Of a stretch of DNA of 25,553 bases, positions 1 through 8,318 are shown in pieces (positions within the stretch are counted from its first letter, which is position 1; every line of letters begins with the position of its first letter). Below the pieces are notes generated by a model that was given only the letters and a program-made list of their open reading frames with translations, ran no database searches and was not told the origin of the DNA. A program made the position numbers and the translations under genes. This stretch comes from Burkholderiaceae bacterium (GTDB lineage Bacteria > Pseudomonadota > Gammaproteobacteria > Burkholderiales > Burkholderiaceae), in contig CANHLB010000003.1 in assembly GCA_947461335.1 (NCBI GenBank), positions 1-25,553 of the forward strand. The letters are read 5' to 3'.

Positions 1-576
1 AAGGTAGATGCCGATGTGCGCAAGGCTTTTATGCAGTTTATGGAAAATGCTCAAGAACATCACTCGGTAGTATTTGTAGAGCAGTCATGGCCTCCTTTTG
101 AGAGTGCAACTAGCTGCTCATTGACTATCCTGCAAATGGAGTTTCTTGAGGACTTTAATCGCTTATGTGGCCCAATCGAGACTTACGCTGATCTATTAGG
201 AAAGCCCGTGATTAATGAGCTTCGTCACTCAGCCTCCCTGGAGCCCAAAGACTTGATCAATGCCTATGCTCAATTAGAAGAATTTCGAAAGGGTATGGAG
301 GAGGCTATTAGCTCTGTAGATATGCTGGCACTCCCCTTAACGCCCTGTAGCCCCGTATTGGAGGCCGGCCTTCCAGAGGCCGCAAGGCCATTAAGGGAGC
401 TAAGCCTTCCAATGGGCGCCTCTGGGCTACCGATCTTAGGAATGCCTTTGTTGCCGAAAAAGGGCCCGCTAGGTTTAGCGGCACCGAGTCTGGCAGGGGT
501 TCAGCTGGTAGGGAAAAAATTTCAAGAGCACAAACTTTTAAATATGGTAAAACTTTACCTAGATGCACCAAATTGA
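1..576 (+). CDS. Amidase signature family protein, C-terminal part (5' end outside window)
   Basis: The reading frame is open from base 1, so the visible 191 residues are the C-terminal part of a longer protein. The first start-like codon inside (GTG at 16) is internal. The tail, with a GLP-containing stretch followed by AGVQLVGKKF and a helix, matches the C-terminal end of amidase signature enzymes, where 'GLP...P.G.Q.VG..F.E..LL' is typical. These enzymes hydrolyse amide bonds with a Ser-Ser-Lys triad, which would lie upstream of the window and cannot be checked. The gene lies 96 bp before a peptide-type ABC importer on the same strand, which suggests it acts on an imported amide. The substrate (allophanate, biuret, aryl amide, Glu-tRNA and so on) is unknown. 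Confidence 0.8.
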   Translation, partial: KVDADVRKAFMQFMENAQEHHSVVFVEQSWPPFESATSCSLTILQMEFLEDFNRLCGPIETYADLLGKPVINELRHSASLEPKDLINAYAQLEEFRKGMEEAISSVDMLALPLTPCSPVLEAGLPEAARPLRELSLPMGASGLPILGMPLLPKKGPLGLAAPSLAGVQLVGKKFQEHKLLNMVKLYLDAPN

Positions 577-586
577 GGCTTAAGGC

Positions 587-614
587 TTGTTACTAAAAAC
601 CCCAGTCTTATACA
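587..614 (+). promoter_or_regulatory. Putative sigma-70 promoter for the ABC importer operon
   Basis: TTGTTA at 587-592 and TATACA at 609-614 are separated by 16 bp, a fair match to the -35 and -10 consensus. They lie in the 96-bp gap between the amidase and the binding-protein gene. Transcription would start near 621, giving a leader of about 50 bases with a GGAG ribosome-binding site at 664-667, five bases before the ATG at 673. This would let the importer be transcribed separately from the amidase. It was found by eye only. Confidence 0.4.
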
Positions 615-672
615 GTACAAGAGTGAAATATTAAAAAAATGGTTTTGTAGTGCGTTTAATGACGGAGACAAT

Positions 673-2274
673 ATGATTAATAAATTAAGACGTTCAGCAA
701 TTTTGGCAGTTATTCCCGCAGCTGTGGCGCTTGGACTGACAAGCTTCTCACTGCCGGCCCAGGCCCAGCAGCAAAAAACCCTAAAGTTTATTGCTCAGGC
801 AGATCTGAAGATCCTAGATCCGATCACTACTACCGCTTACATTACGCGCAACCATGGCTATATGGTGTATGACACCTTGTTCGCTATGAACAGCAAGTTT
901 GAAATCAAGCCACAGATGGTAGATAAGTTCACAGTGAGTCCCGATAAAAAAACGTACACATTTACTTTACGTGATGGCCTCATGTTTCACGATGGCACAC
1001 CTGTCCGATCTGCAGATGTCATTGCATCGGTTGAGCGCTGGTCAAAGCGTGATGGACTCGGTCAAAAATTAGCTGAGTCTACAGATTCATGGTCAGCTAC
1101 GAATGACAAGACTTTTGTTCTAAAGCTTAAAAAGCCTTTTGCTTTTGTATTGGATGCTTTAGGAAAGCCTTCCTCTAACGTGCCATTTATCATGCCTGAG
1201 CGCATTGCTAAGACCGATGCATTTACAAATATCACTGATCCAACCGGTTCTGGCCCATTCAAAATGGTTAAAGACGAGTGGGTTCCTGGTAGCAAAGTCA
1301 TTTATGTCAAAAACAAAGAGTATGTGCCCCGTAAAGAAGCTCCCTCTTGGGCTTCAGGCGGCAAGGTTGTTAAAGTTGATCGTGTGGAATGGCTCTATAT
1401 TCCTGACGCAGCAACTGCAGCTAATGCCTTAGGCAATGGCGAAGCTGACTGGTGGGAGCAGATGCCTCCAGATCTCATTCCAGTTCTTGCTAAAAATACT
1501 AGCGTGAAGGTAGAGAATATTGATCCCTTGGGTTCAATGGGGCTCATCCGCTTTAACTTTTTAAACCCTCCATTTAATAACGAGAAGATGCGCCGTGCAG
1601 TAGCAATGGTTGTTAATCAACAAGATTATGTATTAGGTATTGCTGGTAGTGCAGATAATGGCAAGCCTTGTGCTTCTTACTTTACTTGTGGCACACCCTT
1701 GGCTAGCAATGTTGGCTCAAGCTTATTAACTAGCAAACGCGATTTTGAGGCAGCTAAAGCTTTGATTAAGGAATCAGGTTATAAGGGCGAGAAGATTGTC
1801 ATTATTTCTGCAGCTGATCAGCCTATCGTTCAGTCTCAGTCTCTTTTAACTACAGAGCTATTGCGCAAATTAGGTTTGAATGTGGAGTTGCAAGCGGGTG
1901 ATTGGGGTAGCTTAATTACTCGCCGCACATCAAAAGAGCCAGTTGATAAAGGTGGATGGTCTATTTTCCATACCTGGTTAGTTGGACCTGACTTGCTCAA
2001 CCCAGGTGTGAACTTTGCACTGCGCGGAAATGGTGAAAAGGCATGGTTTGGCTGGCCTACTGATCAAAAGCTAGAATCTTTGCGTGATGCTTACTTTGAC
2101 GCACCGAATGCGGCTGGTGCTAAGAAAGCAGCAGAAGCAGTTCAGGGCCGTGCATTTGAGTTCCTGCCTTATATTCCAACAGCTCAGTTTATTTTGCCTA
2201 CCGCATACCGCACTAATCTTTCTGGGATTATTGTGGCGCCAATGGCATTACTTTGGAATGTGGAGAAAAAATAA
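673..2274 (+). CDS. ABC transporter substrate-binding protein, family 5 (peptide/nickel type)
   Basis: A 533-residue periplasmic solute-binding protein. Residues 1-31 form a Sec signal peptide: positively charged start, hydrophobic core, and a likely cut after AQA. The segment around residues 66-125 (YDTLF, a TFTLRDG-type strand, then FHDGTPV and a V-R-S-A-D-V helix start) is the hallmark of bacterial extracellular solute-binding family 5, which captures di- or oligopeptides, nickel or related ligands for a cognate permease. Length is normal for the family. The ATG at 673 has a GGAG site five bases upstream. Two permease and two ATPase genes follow immediately, so the ligand enters through this complex. 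Neighbouring amidohydrolases point to an amide, ureido or peptide-like ligand, but this is inference. Confidence 0.92.
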   Translation: MINKLRRSAILAVIPAAVALGLTSFSLPAQAQQQKTLKFIAQADLKILDPITTTAYITRNHGYMVYDTLFAMNSKFEIKPQMVDKFTVSPDKKTYTFTLRDGLMFHDGTPVRSADVIASVERWSKRDGLGQKLAESTDSWSATNDKTFVLKLKKPFAFVLDALGKPSSNVPFIMPERIAKTDAFTNITDPTGSGPFKMVKDEWVPGSKVIYVKNKEYVPRKEAPSWASGGKVVKVDRVEWLYIPDAATAANALGNGEADWWEQMPPDLIPVLAKNTSVKVENIDPLGSMGLIRFNFLNPPFNNEKMRRAVAMVVNQQDYVLGIAGSADNGKPCASYFTCGTPLASNVGSSLLTSKRDFEAAKALIKESGYKGEKIVIISAADQPIVQSQSLLTTELLRKLGLNVELQAGDWGSLITRRTSKEPVDKGGWSIFHTWLVGPDLLNPGVNFALRGNGEKAWFGWPTDQKLESLRDAYFDAPNAAGAKKAAEAVQGRAFEFLPYIPTAQFILPTAYRTNLSGIIVAPMALLWNVEKK

Positions 2275-2296
2275 TTCCTTTTCTTGTTAAGTCTTT

Positions 2297-2301
2297 AGGA
2301 G
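2297..2301 (+). promoter_or_regulatory. Ribosome-binding site supporting a TTG start
   Basis: AGGAG sits seven bases before the TTG at 2309. This strong site makes TTG the likely initiation codon of the first permease gene. The encoded N-terminus (LSYIVRRLGA) is the standard beginning of DppB-type permeases. Confidence 0.7.
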
Positions 2302-2308
2302 TTATTTT

Positions 2309-3250
2309 TTGCTTTCATACATAGTAAGGCGCTTGGGCGCAACGGTGGTCGTAATGGCCGTCGTTGCGTTTGTTGTTTTCTCTCTGTTGTATCTCACCCC
2401 TGGCGATCCCGCTGCTGTCATTGCGGGAGACGTTGCCACCACTGAAGACATCGCACGAATACGCCAATCCCTGGGACTTGATCAGCCATTTTTAGTGCGC
2501 TTTGGAAATTGGGTGTGGGCTTTGCTTCACGGGGACATGGGTACATCGATCTTCAATAGCTTGCCTGTTTCCAAGCTTATTGGTCAAAGGGTGGAGCCGA
2601 CTTTATCTCTGACAATTTGCACTTTAATTGTGGCTATTTTGACTTCTGTACCTCTAGGCGCCATTGCAGCAGCCCGCGCTGAAAGCAAGTTAGATCATGC
2701 CATTATGGGATTTTCTGTACTGGGGTTTTCTATTCCAGTCTTTGTTTTGGCTTACTTATTAATACTCCTTTTTTCTTTGCAATTGCATTGGCTACCAGTT
2801 CAGGGCTATCGACCGATTAGCGAGGGTATCTGGCCTTGGTTTAAGCACTTGATTTTGCCTAGCTTAGCTTTAGGTACGGTCTATGCAGCCTTAATTGCAC
2901 GTATCACTCGCGCCAGTGTTTTGGATGTCTTGTCACAAGACTACATCCGTACAGCTCAAGCCAAAGGCTTAAAAGAAAGCGACATTATGATTCACCATGC
3001 GCTTAAAAATGCCGCTGTTCCAATTATTACGATTATTGGTATTGGCATCGGCCTCCTGATCTCGGGTGCCGTGGTTACAGAAACTGTTTTTGCAATTCCA
3101 GGAATAGGGCGATTGACTGTCGATGCTATTTTGCGTCGAGACTATCCGATTATTCAAGGGGTGATATTAATTTTTTCAGCAACTTACGTGATGATTAATT
3201 TGATGATTGATTTGTCATACGTCTTTTTTGATCCACGGATTCGCTACTAG
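2309..3250 (+). CDS. ABC transporter permease, DppB/OppB type
   Basis: A 313-residue inner-membrane permease. It starts with a membrane segment (residues about 9-30) after the typical 'YIVRRL' cytoplasmic start. A periplasmic loop containing LTPGDPAAVI and then five further membrane segments follow. The cytoplasmic EAA-type coupling loop is seen as DYIRTAQAKGL (about residues 211-221), which contacts the ATPase. The C-terminus SYVFFDPRIRY is characteristic of this family. It pairs with the second permease, whose start lies five bases downstream, to form the channel. Initiation is at TTG with AGGAG seven bases upstream. The 34-bp gap after the binding-protein gene indicates one operon. Confidence 0.92.
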   Translation: MLSYIVRRLGATVVVMAVVAFVVFSLLYLTPGDPAAVIAGDVATTEDIARIRQSLGLDQPFLVRFGNWVWALLHGDMGTSIFNSLPVSKLIGQRVEPTLSLTICTLIVAILTSVPLGAIAAARAESKLDHAIMGFSVLGFSIPVFVLAYLLILLFSLQLHWLPVQGYRPISEGIWPWFKHLILPSLALGTVYAALIARITRASVLDVLSQDYIRTAQAKGLKESDIMIHHALKNAAVPIITIIGIGIGLLISGAVVTETVFAIPGIGRLTVDAILRRDYPIIQGVILIFSATYVMINLMIDLSYVFFDPRIRY

Positions 3251-3255
3251 ACTCT

Positions 3256-4158
3256 ATGATTAATAACAGCACTATGATCAGAGTCGATTGGCCGGCACAA
3301 GTCTCAAAAATACGCCTATTTTTGACGGTACAGTTACCCGCTTTATACAAGCGTTATCCATTTGCAGTGATTGGCGCAGCAACATTACTGCTAATGATTT
3401 TCATCGCTATCTTTGCACCGTTCCTAGCTACAGTAGATCCACAGGCAGTTGCCCCATTAAATCGTTTAAAGCCACCAAGCTGGGAGTATTGGTTTGGTAC
3501 TGATGCGCTAGGGCGTGATGTTTATAGTCGCGTTATGTATGGCACTCGTGTTTCTCTGACTGTCGGAATTTCAGTAGCGGTATTGAGTACCGTCATTGGC
3601 CTAGCTATTGGCTTGATTACCGGTTTCGTACGCTGGGTAGATGCTATCGTCATGCGCATTATGGATGGACTGATGTCGATTCCCTCGATCTTGTTGGCGA
3701 TTGCCCTAATGGCCTTAACTAAGGCAAGTATTGAAAACGTGATCATCGCCATTACCATTGCAGAAGTGCCGCGAGTAGTTCGATTGGTACGTAGTTTAGT
3801 TTTAGGATTGCGCGAGCAGCCTTATGTAGAAGCTGCGGCAGCATCGGGTACACCATTGTTGAAGACATTGCTACGTCATATTCTTCCCAATATTGCTGCG
3901 CCGCTATTGGTGCAGGCTACCTATATCTGTGCTTCAGCAATGATTACGGAAGCCATTTTGTCCTTTATTGGAGCAGGTACCCCACCTAATATTCCAAGCT
4001 GGGGCAACATCATGGCTGAATCAAGAAGCCTATTTCAAATTGCTGGTTACCTGATTTTATTCCCCTCGATTTTTCTATCAGCAACAGTGCTTGCAGTGAA
4101 TTACTTAGGCGATGGCTTGCGAGATGCCTTAGATCCTCGTCTATCTCGGAGAATGTAA
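3256..4158 (+). CDS. ABC transporter permease, DppC/OppC type
   Basis: A 300-residue inner-membrane permease, second half of the importer channel. After a cytoplasmic N-terminus of about 35 residues there is a membrane segment (about 36-57), then the characteristic WFGTDALGRDVYSRVMYGTR stretch. The EAA-type loop is QPYVEAAAASGTP (about residues 188-200), and the family-typical ending 'GDGLRDALDPRL' is present. The start is uncertain: ATG at 3256 or ATG at 3274, neither with a clear Shine-Dalgarno sequence, which suggests translational coupling to the preceding gene. It is followed after three bases by the first ATPase gene. Confidence 0.92.
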   Translation: MINNSTMIRVDWPAQVSKIRLFLTVQLPALYKRYPFAVIGAATLLLMIFIAIFAPFLATVDPQAVAPLNRLKPPSWEYWFGTDALGRDVYSRVMYGTRVSLTVGISVAVLSTVIGLAIGLITGFVRWVDAIVMRIMDGLMSIPSILLAIALMALTKASIENVIIAITIAEVPRVVRLVRSLVLGLREQPYVEAAAASGTPLLKTLLRHILPNIAAPLLVQATYICASAMITEAILSFIGAGTPPNIPSWGNIMAESRSLFQIAGYLILFPSIFLSATVLAVNYLGDGLRDALDPRLSRRM

Positions 4159-4161
4159 TTC

Positions 4162-5166
4162 ATGAGTCAGGCAACTGGAAAATCGATATTAGAGGTTAAG
4201 GATTTACGAACCTATTTTTATACACGCGATGGTGTAGTTCGTTCAGTAGATGGCGTTTCCTTTTCAATATCAGAAGGCGAAACTTTGGCTATTGTCGGAG
4301 AGTCAGGCTGCGGCAAGAGCGTTACTTCTTTGTCATTACTTAGGCTCATACCTTCCCCTCCAGGGAAAATTGTTTCTGGATCCGTTCTGTATCACGGCAA
4401 AGACTTATTAAAGCTCTCTGAAGATGAAATGCGCGATATACGCGGGGACAAGATCTCGATGATCTTCCAAGAGCCTATGACTTCCTTAAACCCAGTGCTG
4501 ACTGTGGGTAGGCAGATTAGTGAAGTTTTAGAGTTACATCGCCATTGCACTAAAGAGCAAGCGCATGAGCGAATTTTAGAGTTACTAAAGCTGGTGAATA
4601 TTTCAGAGCCAGAAAGAAGAATCAATGAATACCCGCATCAGCTTTCAGGCGGAATGCGACAACGAATCATGATCGCAATGGCGTTGGCCTGTGACCCTGA
4701 GATCTTAATTGCCGATGAGCCAACAACAGCATTGGATGTGACTATTCAGGCGCAGATACTAAATCTGATTCGTGAGCTCAGAGATCGTACGCGTGCTGCC
4801 ATTATTTTAATTACACACGATCTTGGCGTAGTTGCAGAAATGGCGCAACGGGTAGTGGTGATGTATGCCGGGCGTAAAGTAGAGGAGGCTAGCGTGTTTG
4901 ATTTATTTGCTAAGCCCATGCATCCTTATACTTTAGGCCTCTTAAATTCAATGCCACGCCTTGATGATTCAAGTTCTAAGCGTTTGGTAGAAATTCCGGG
5001 GATGGTTCCGTCAATGAGAACTGAGATTGTTGGCTGCGCATTTGCGCCTCGTTGCTCAGAAGCAAGCGAGCGTTGCTTGATCGAATCTCCGGTTCTCCAG
5101 GATTTTGGTAATGGGCACACAGTAGCGTGTTGGAATCCAGTAGCAGTATTAAGGGATAAGGCATGA
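4162..5166 (+). CDS. ABC transporter ATP-binding protein, DppD/OppD type
   Basis: A 334-residue ATPase that powers the importer together with its partner encoded next. Walker A is GESGCGKS (46-53), the Q-loop glutamine lies in IFQEP (about 103), the signature motif is LSGGM (161-165) and Walker B is ILIADEP (181-187), followed by TTALD. The C-terminal extension has the cysteine-containing oligopeptide-transporter domain (CAFAPRC ... C), which is normal for this subfamily. A GGAGA site lies at 4148-4152, nine bases before the ATG. The gene ends in a four-base ATGA overlap with the next gene, typical of translational coupling between the two ATPases. Confidence 0.93.
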   Translation: MSQATGKSILEVKDLRTYFYTRDGVVRSVDGVSFSISEGETLAIVGESGCGKSVTSLSLLRLIPSPPGKIVSGSVLYHGKDLLKLSEDEMRDIRGDKISMIFQEPMTSLNPVLTVGRQISEVLELHRHCTKEQAHERILELLKLVNISEPERRINEYPHQLSGGMRQRIMIAMALACDPEILIADEPTTALDVTIQAQILNLIRELRDRTRAAIILITHDLGVVAEMAQRVVVMYAGRKVEEASVFDLFAKPMHPYTLGLLNSMPRLDDSSSKRLVEIPGMVPSMRTEIVGCAFAPRCSEASERCLIESPVLQDFGNGHTVACWNPVAVLRDKA

Positions 5167-6146
5167 GCAACAAACCAAAACAGCTTTTAGAGCTCAAAAA
5201 TCTCTGTAAGCATTATGCAATTCGCAAGGGTTTACTGAGTCGTGTCGCAGGTTATGTATATGCTGTTGATGGTGTTAGCTTTTCCATCTACGAAGGCGAA
5301 ACCTTGGGCTTGGTTGGGGAGAGCGGCTGCGGTAAGTCTACCGTTGGAAGAACTATTCTGAGATTGATTGATCCCACTGCCGGTGAAATTCTTTGGCGTG
5401 GCGAAAGAATTGACGAGTTGTCTCGTACTGAAATGAGGCCATTTCGCAAAGAGATTCAAGCGGTCTTTCAGGATCCATACTCTTCACTCAATCCACGTAT
5501 GCGTGCTGCAGATATTGTCTCTGAGCCCCTTCGTAACTTTGAAAACCTTTCTCAGGCTGAAGGTCGCGAGAGAGTTAGTGAGCTATTTGCATTAGTCGGT
5601 TTACGCCCCGATCAGATGTTGCGCTATCCCCATGAGTTTTCTGGGGGACAGCGTCAACGCTTGGGTATTGCGAGGGCTTTATCGGTAAAGCCAAAGCTGA
5701 TTATGTGTGATGAACCTGTCTCTGCTTTAGATGTTTCTGTTCAGGCACAAGTCATTAATTTATTGGGCGATTTACAGAAAGAATTTGGCGTATCGTATTT
5801 ATTTATCGCACATGATTTGGCGGTGGTAAAGCATATTAGTCACCGGATTGCAGTCATGTATTTGGGACGCGTAGTCGAGCTCGCAACGACAAACGAGTTA
5901 TTTGAGCGACCTTCTCACCCTTACACTGAAGCATTGCTATCAGCCGTGCCGATTCCTGATCCAACAAGGCAGCGTAAACAAATAGTCCTGGGTGGTGATG
6001 TACCAAGCCCAATCAATCGCCCAAGTGGTTGCCACTTTCACACTCGGTGTATTTATGCCCAAGCGCGCTGCAAAGTCGAGGAGCCGAAACTAGAGGAAAT
6101 TTCTCCAGGACATTTTGTTGCTTGCCACTTTAAATTAAATACATAA
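5163..6146 (+). CDS. ABC transporter ATP-binding protein, DppF/OppF type
   Basis: A 327-residue ATPase, second of the importer's pair. Walker A is GESGCGKST (52-60), the Q-loop is in [11 protein letters not shown] (101-111), the signature is FSGGQ (159-163) and Walker B is LIMCDEP (179-185) followed by VSALD. The C-terminal oligopeptide-transporter domain contains [14 protein letters not shown]. The start overlaps the preceding stop (ATGA at 5163-5166). Its last 12 bases overlap the end of the convergent LysE-family gene, so no separate terminator lies between the two operons; each transcript must end inside the other's coding region or run as antisense. Confidence 0.93.
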   Translation: MSNKPKQLLELKNLCKHYAIRKGLLSRVAGYVYAVDGVSFSIYEGETLGLVGESGCGKSTVGRTILRLIDPTAGEILWRGERIDELSRTEMRPFRKEIQAVFQDPYSSLNPRMRAADIVSEPLRNFENLSQAEGRERVSELFALVGLRPDQMLRYPHEFSGGQRQRLGIARALSVKPKLIMCDEPVSALDVSVQAQVINLLGDLQKEFGVSYLFIAHDLAVVKHISHRIAVMYLGRVVELATTNELFERPSHPYTEALLSAVPIPDPTRQRKQIVLGGDVPSPINRPSGCHFHTRCIYAQARCKVEEPKLEEISPGHFVACHFKLNT

Positions 6147-6761
6147 AGTCCAGATAGCAGTGGCAAACAATAAGAATGCTAGGAAGTAATTAAAGATCGC
6201 TAGGCGATTACCAGAGCCTAGCCAAGTACGAAATAGAGCGCCTGCTAGCGCGTAGGTCATATTGCTGGTAAATGCCATAAACATCACTATCGCACAAGCT
6301 AGTGCAAGTCGTTCATTTGGGTTGGTACTAGGCTGACCTTCAGCATCAATAATCCAGGTGCCCGTGATAGTAATTGCTAAAAGCCACACTTTGATATTGA
6401 AGAACTGTAGTAGAACGCCCTTAGGAAAATTGATATTGAGTTTTGCAGAATTCACTTCGTGCAATTTCTTAGTTCTACATAGCTTATAAGAAAGCCAAAT
6501 CAAGTAGGCGCACCCAAGAAACTTAATACTTAATCTTAGACTCGGTATTTCAGTAATCATGGCTCCAATACCTAGGCCGCAACTCAGCATGATTAAGAGC
6601 CATCCTAGCGGTACAGCTAAGGTAAAGGGGATAGTTTTCCGAATACCTTCATTGCTAGCAATAGCGGTGGTGAGCATAGTATTTGGACCTGGGGAGAAGG
6701 ACATGGCCGCGCTAAAGATCAATAGTGCGAGCAACTCATTCAGGTTAAAGACGGACAGCAT
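6135..6761 (-). CDS. LysE/RhtB family amino-acid exporter
   Basis: A 208-residue inner-membrane protein with about six hydrophobic segments. The N-terminal MSFSPGPNTMLT (about residues 20-31) is the hallmark of the LysE/RhtB family, which exports basic or neutral amino acids and derivatives by proton exchange. Start: ATG at 6761 with GGGA eight bases upstream. It is the last gene of the - strand catabolic operon, 13 bases after the M81 metallopeptidase gene. That placement suggests it exports surplus amino acid released by the upstream hydrolases and transaminase. This role is inferred from context. Confidence 0.88.
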   Translation of the reverse strand: MLSVFNLNELLALLIFSAAMSFSPGPNTMLTTAIASNEGIRKTIPFTLAVPLGWLLIMLSCGLGIGAMITEIPSLRLSIKFLGCAYLIWLSYKLCRTKKLHEVNSAKLNINFPKGVLLQFFNIKVWLLAITITGTWIIDAEGQPSTNPNERLALACAIVMFMAFTSNMTYALAGALFRTWLGSGNRLAIFNYFLAFLLFATAIWTLCI

Positions 6762-6774
6762 ATCAATATCCCGC

Positions 6775-8298
6775 TTATTGGGGATTTATTCCGGAGTCTA
6801 AGGGGTAGATCGGGCGTCGAATATTCTTAATGTCGAACCAATCGTAGTTTGAGCTTGTAGGTCCGCCTTGGTCAGAGTCGCATTCGACAAAACCCTTGCT
6901 TAAGGGAAAGAAAACCGGTCGACAATACATGCGCGATTTCAGAAGAACGTATGACTTGGACTCTAGGTCGATACCTAAATCCGTCATGACTGCAATATCA
7001 TAGGGCTCTACGCGATTGCAACTAATTACAATTTGTGCTTTTGCAGTCTCAAATAAAATACTTGGCCCCATCGACAATATAGAGCCCTTAAAGATCGGCC
7101 CGGTGACCTTAACCTGACCATCGCTAATGGCTCTCACAATTCCAGAAAGTTGCAGTGGAGGTTTGCTGACACCACGATATTTCCATCCTGACTTATTGCC
7201 CAATTCAATCGTCGCTTTTGCTCCAACTCCCAATTGAACCAACTTTTGTACAGTTGCAGGGTCTGCAAATGGTCCGCAAGCAATATTGCTTAAGCCAAAT
7301 TGGAGAGCTGCTTCTAAAATATCTGTGGTATCACAAGGCCCACCCGACATGACATTATCACTGTGATCTAATAAAAGTACAGGGCCTTTTTGTGGTGAAT
7401 CTGCAAGTTCGCTAGCTCTTTTCAGGGCCGTGTTGATCGGGGAGCTTTCATAAATAAATCCATCAGCCTGCGACAGAATCATGCTTTCTAATTGAGCTGC
7501 ATAATGCTCAGCCAAATCAGTAGAAGGTGAGCTCAACTCGTCAACAATGACAATGACGGACATCCCAGCATCCTTAAAGTCTGCAAGACTAAACCCTGCC
7601 AAAATAGAAGCTGCCAAGACACCAGATTTTTTTTCTAACTCAGCAGCCGCCTCTACCGCAAGCTTCATAGCACCTTCATTAGTATTGCTGCGTAGAGTGT
7701 GAGAGAGTAGAGGAATTTGGCGATAAGCCATAGTAGGGCGTATTTTTCCCTTCAGCATATCGCGGATCAGAGTGCCTGCATGTATACCGGTGTCATACAT
7801 GTCTATGTGAGGGTATGTTTTAAAGCTCACCATGACATTACTGTCTTGAATCATCAATGGCGTCACATTTGCATGCAGATCTAAGGCTACAGCAATTGGA
7901 GTATTGGGTGCTATCGATCTAATTCTTTTGAGTAGAGCGCCTTCTCCATCAACTGCATCCTCTGAAACCATGGCGCCATGCAGATCTAACAGAATGGCAT
8001 CGCATCCTTGTTCAACAGCCTCGACAATACTATTGCAAATACGTTCATATGCTTTTGCACAGACTGAACCACTGGGGTTAGAAAATGCACAAACAGGCGT
8101 GACGATGTCTACATGCTCTTGTTTGGCAATCTGGATAAAGGCGCCCATTGCTGTCTGAGCATTCTCTTGGTCTCTGTAAGCATCCTGACCCCATAGTGGA
8201 TTAAAGGCTTCTAGGGGCGTGGGAATTGGAGAGAAGGTATTCGTCTCATGTTGAAAGCGTGCAATGACCCACTTGCCTAAACCTTTTTTCTCGATCAT
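6775..8298 (-). CDS. M81 family metallopeptidase (MlrC-like)
   Basis: A 507-residue cytoplasmic enzyme of the DUF1485/M81 family, named after microcystinase MlrC of Sphingomonas, which cleaves linear peptides. Visible motifs are HETNTF (17-22), DLHGAM (105-110), LDLHANV (139-145) and TYPHID (161-166). Glu18, Asp140, His142 and His164 match the Glu / Asp-x-His / His zinc-site pattern I recall for MlrC, including the 22-residue gap between the two histidines. The C-terminal domain (about 300-480) contains a Gly- and Asp-rich loop around SDNVMSGGPCD. Microcystin itself is an unlikely substrate: the family is widespread and often sits with amidohydrolases and ABC importers. Start ATG 8298 lies 20 bases after the upstream gene's stop, without a good ribosome-binding site. 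Confidence 0.87.
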   Translation of the reverse strand: MIEKKGLGKWVIARFQHETNTFSPIPTPLEAFNPLWGQDAYRDQENAQTAMGAFIQIAKQEHVDIVTPVCAFSNPSGSVCAKAYERICNSIVEAVEQGCDAILLDLHGAMVSEDAVDGEGALLKRIRSIAPNTPIAVALDLHANVTPLMIQDSNVMVSFKTYPHIDMYDTGIHAGTLIRDMLKGKIRPTMAYRQIPLLSHTLRSNTNEGAMKLAVEAAAELEKKSGVLAASILAGFSLADFKDAGMSVIVIVDELSSPSTDLAEHYAAQLESMILSQADGFIYESSPINTALKRASELADSPQKGPVLLLDHSDNVMSGGPCDTTDILEAALQFGLSNIACGPFADPATVQKLVQLGVGAKATIELGNKSGWKYRGVSKPPLQLSGIVRAISDGQVKVTGPIFKGSILSMGPSILFETAKAQIVISCNRVEPYDIAVMTDLGIDLESKSYVLLKSRMYCRPVFFPLSKGFVECDSDQGGPTSSNYDWFDIKNIRRPIYPLDSGINPQ

Positions 8299-8318
8299 TT
8301 TTTCGTAAGCATGGTGAA

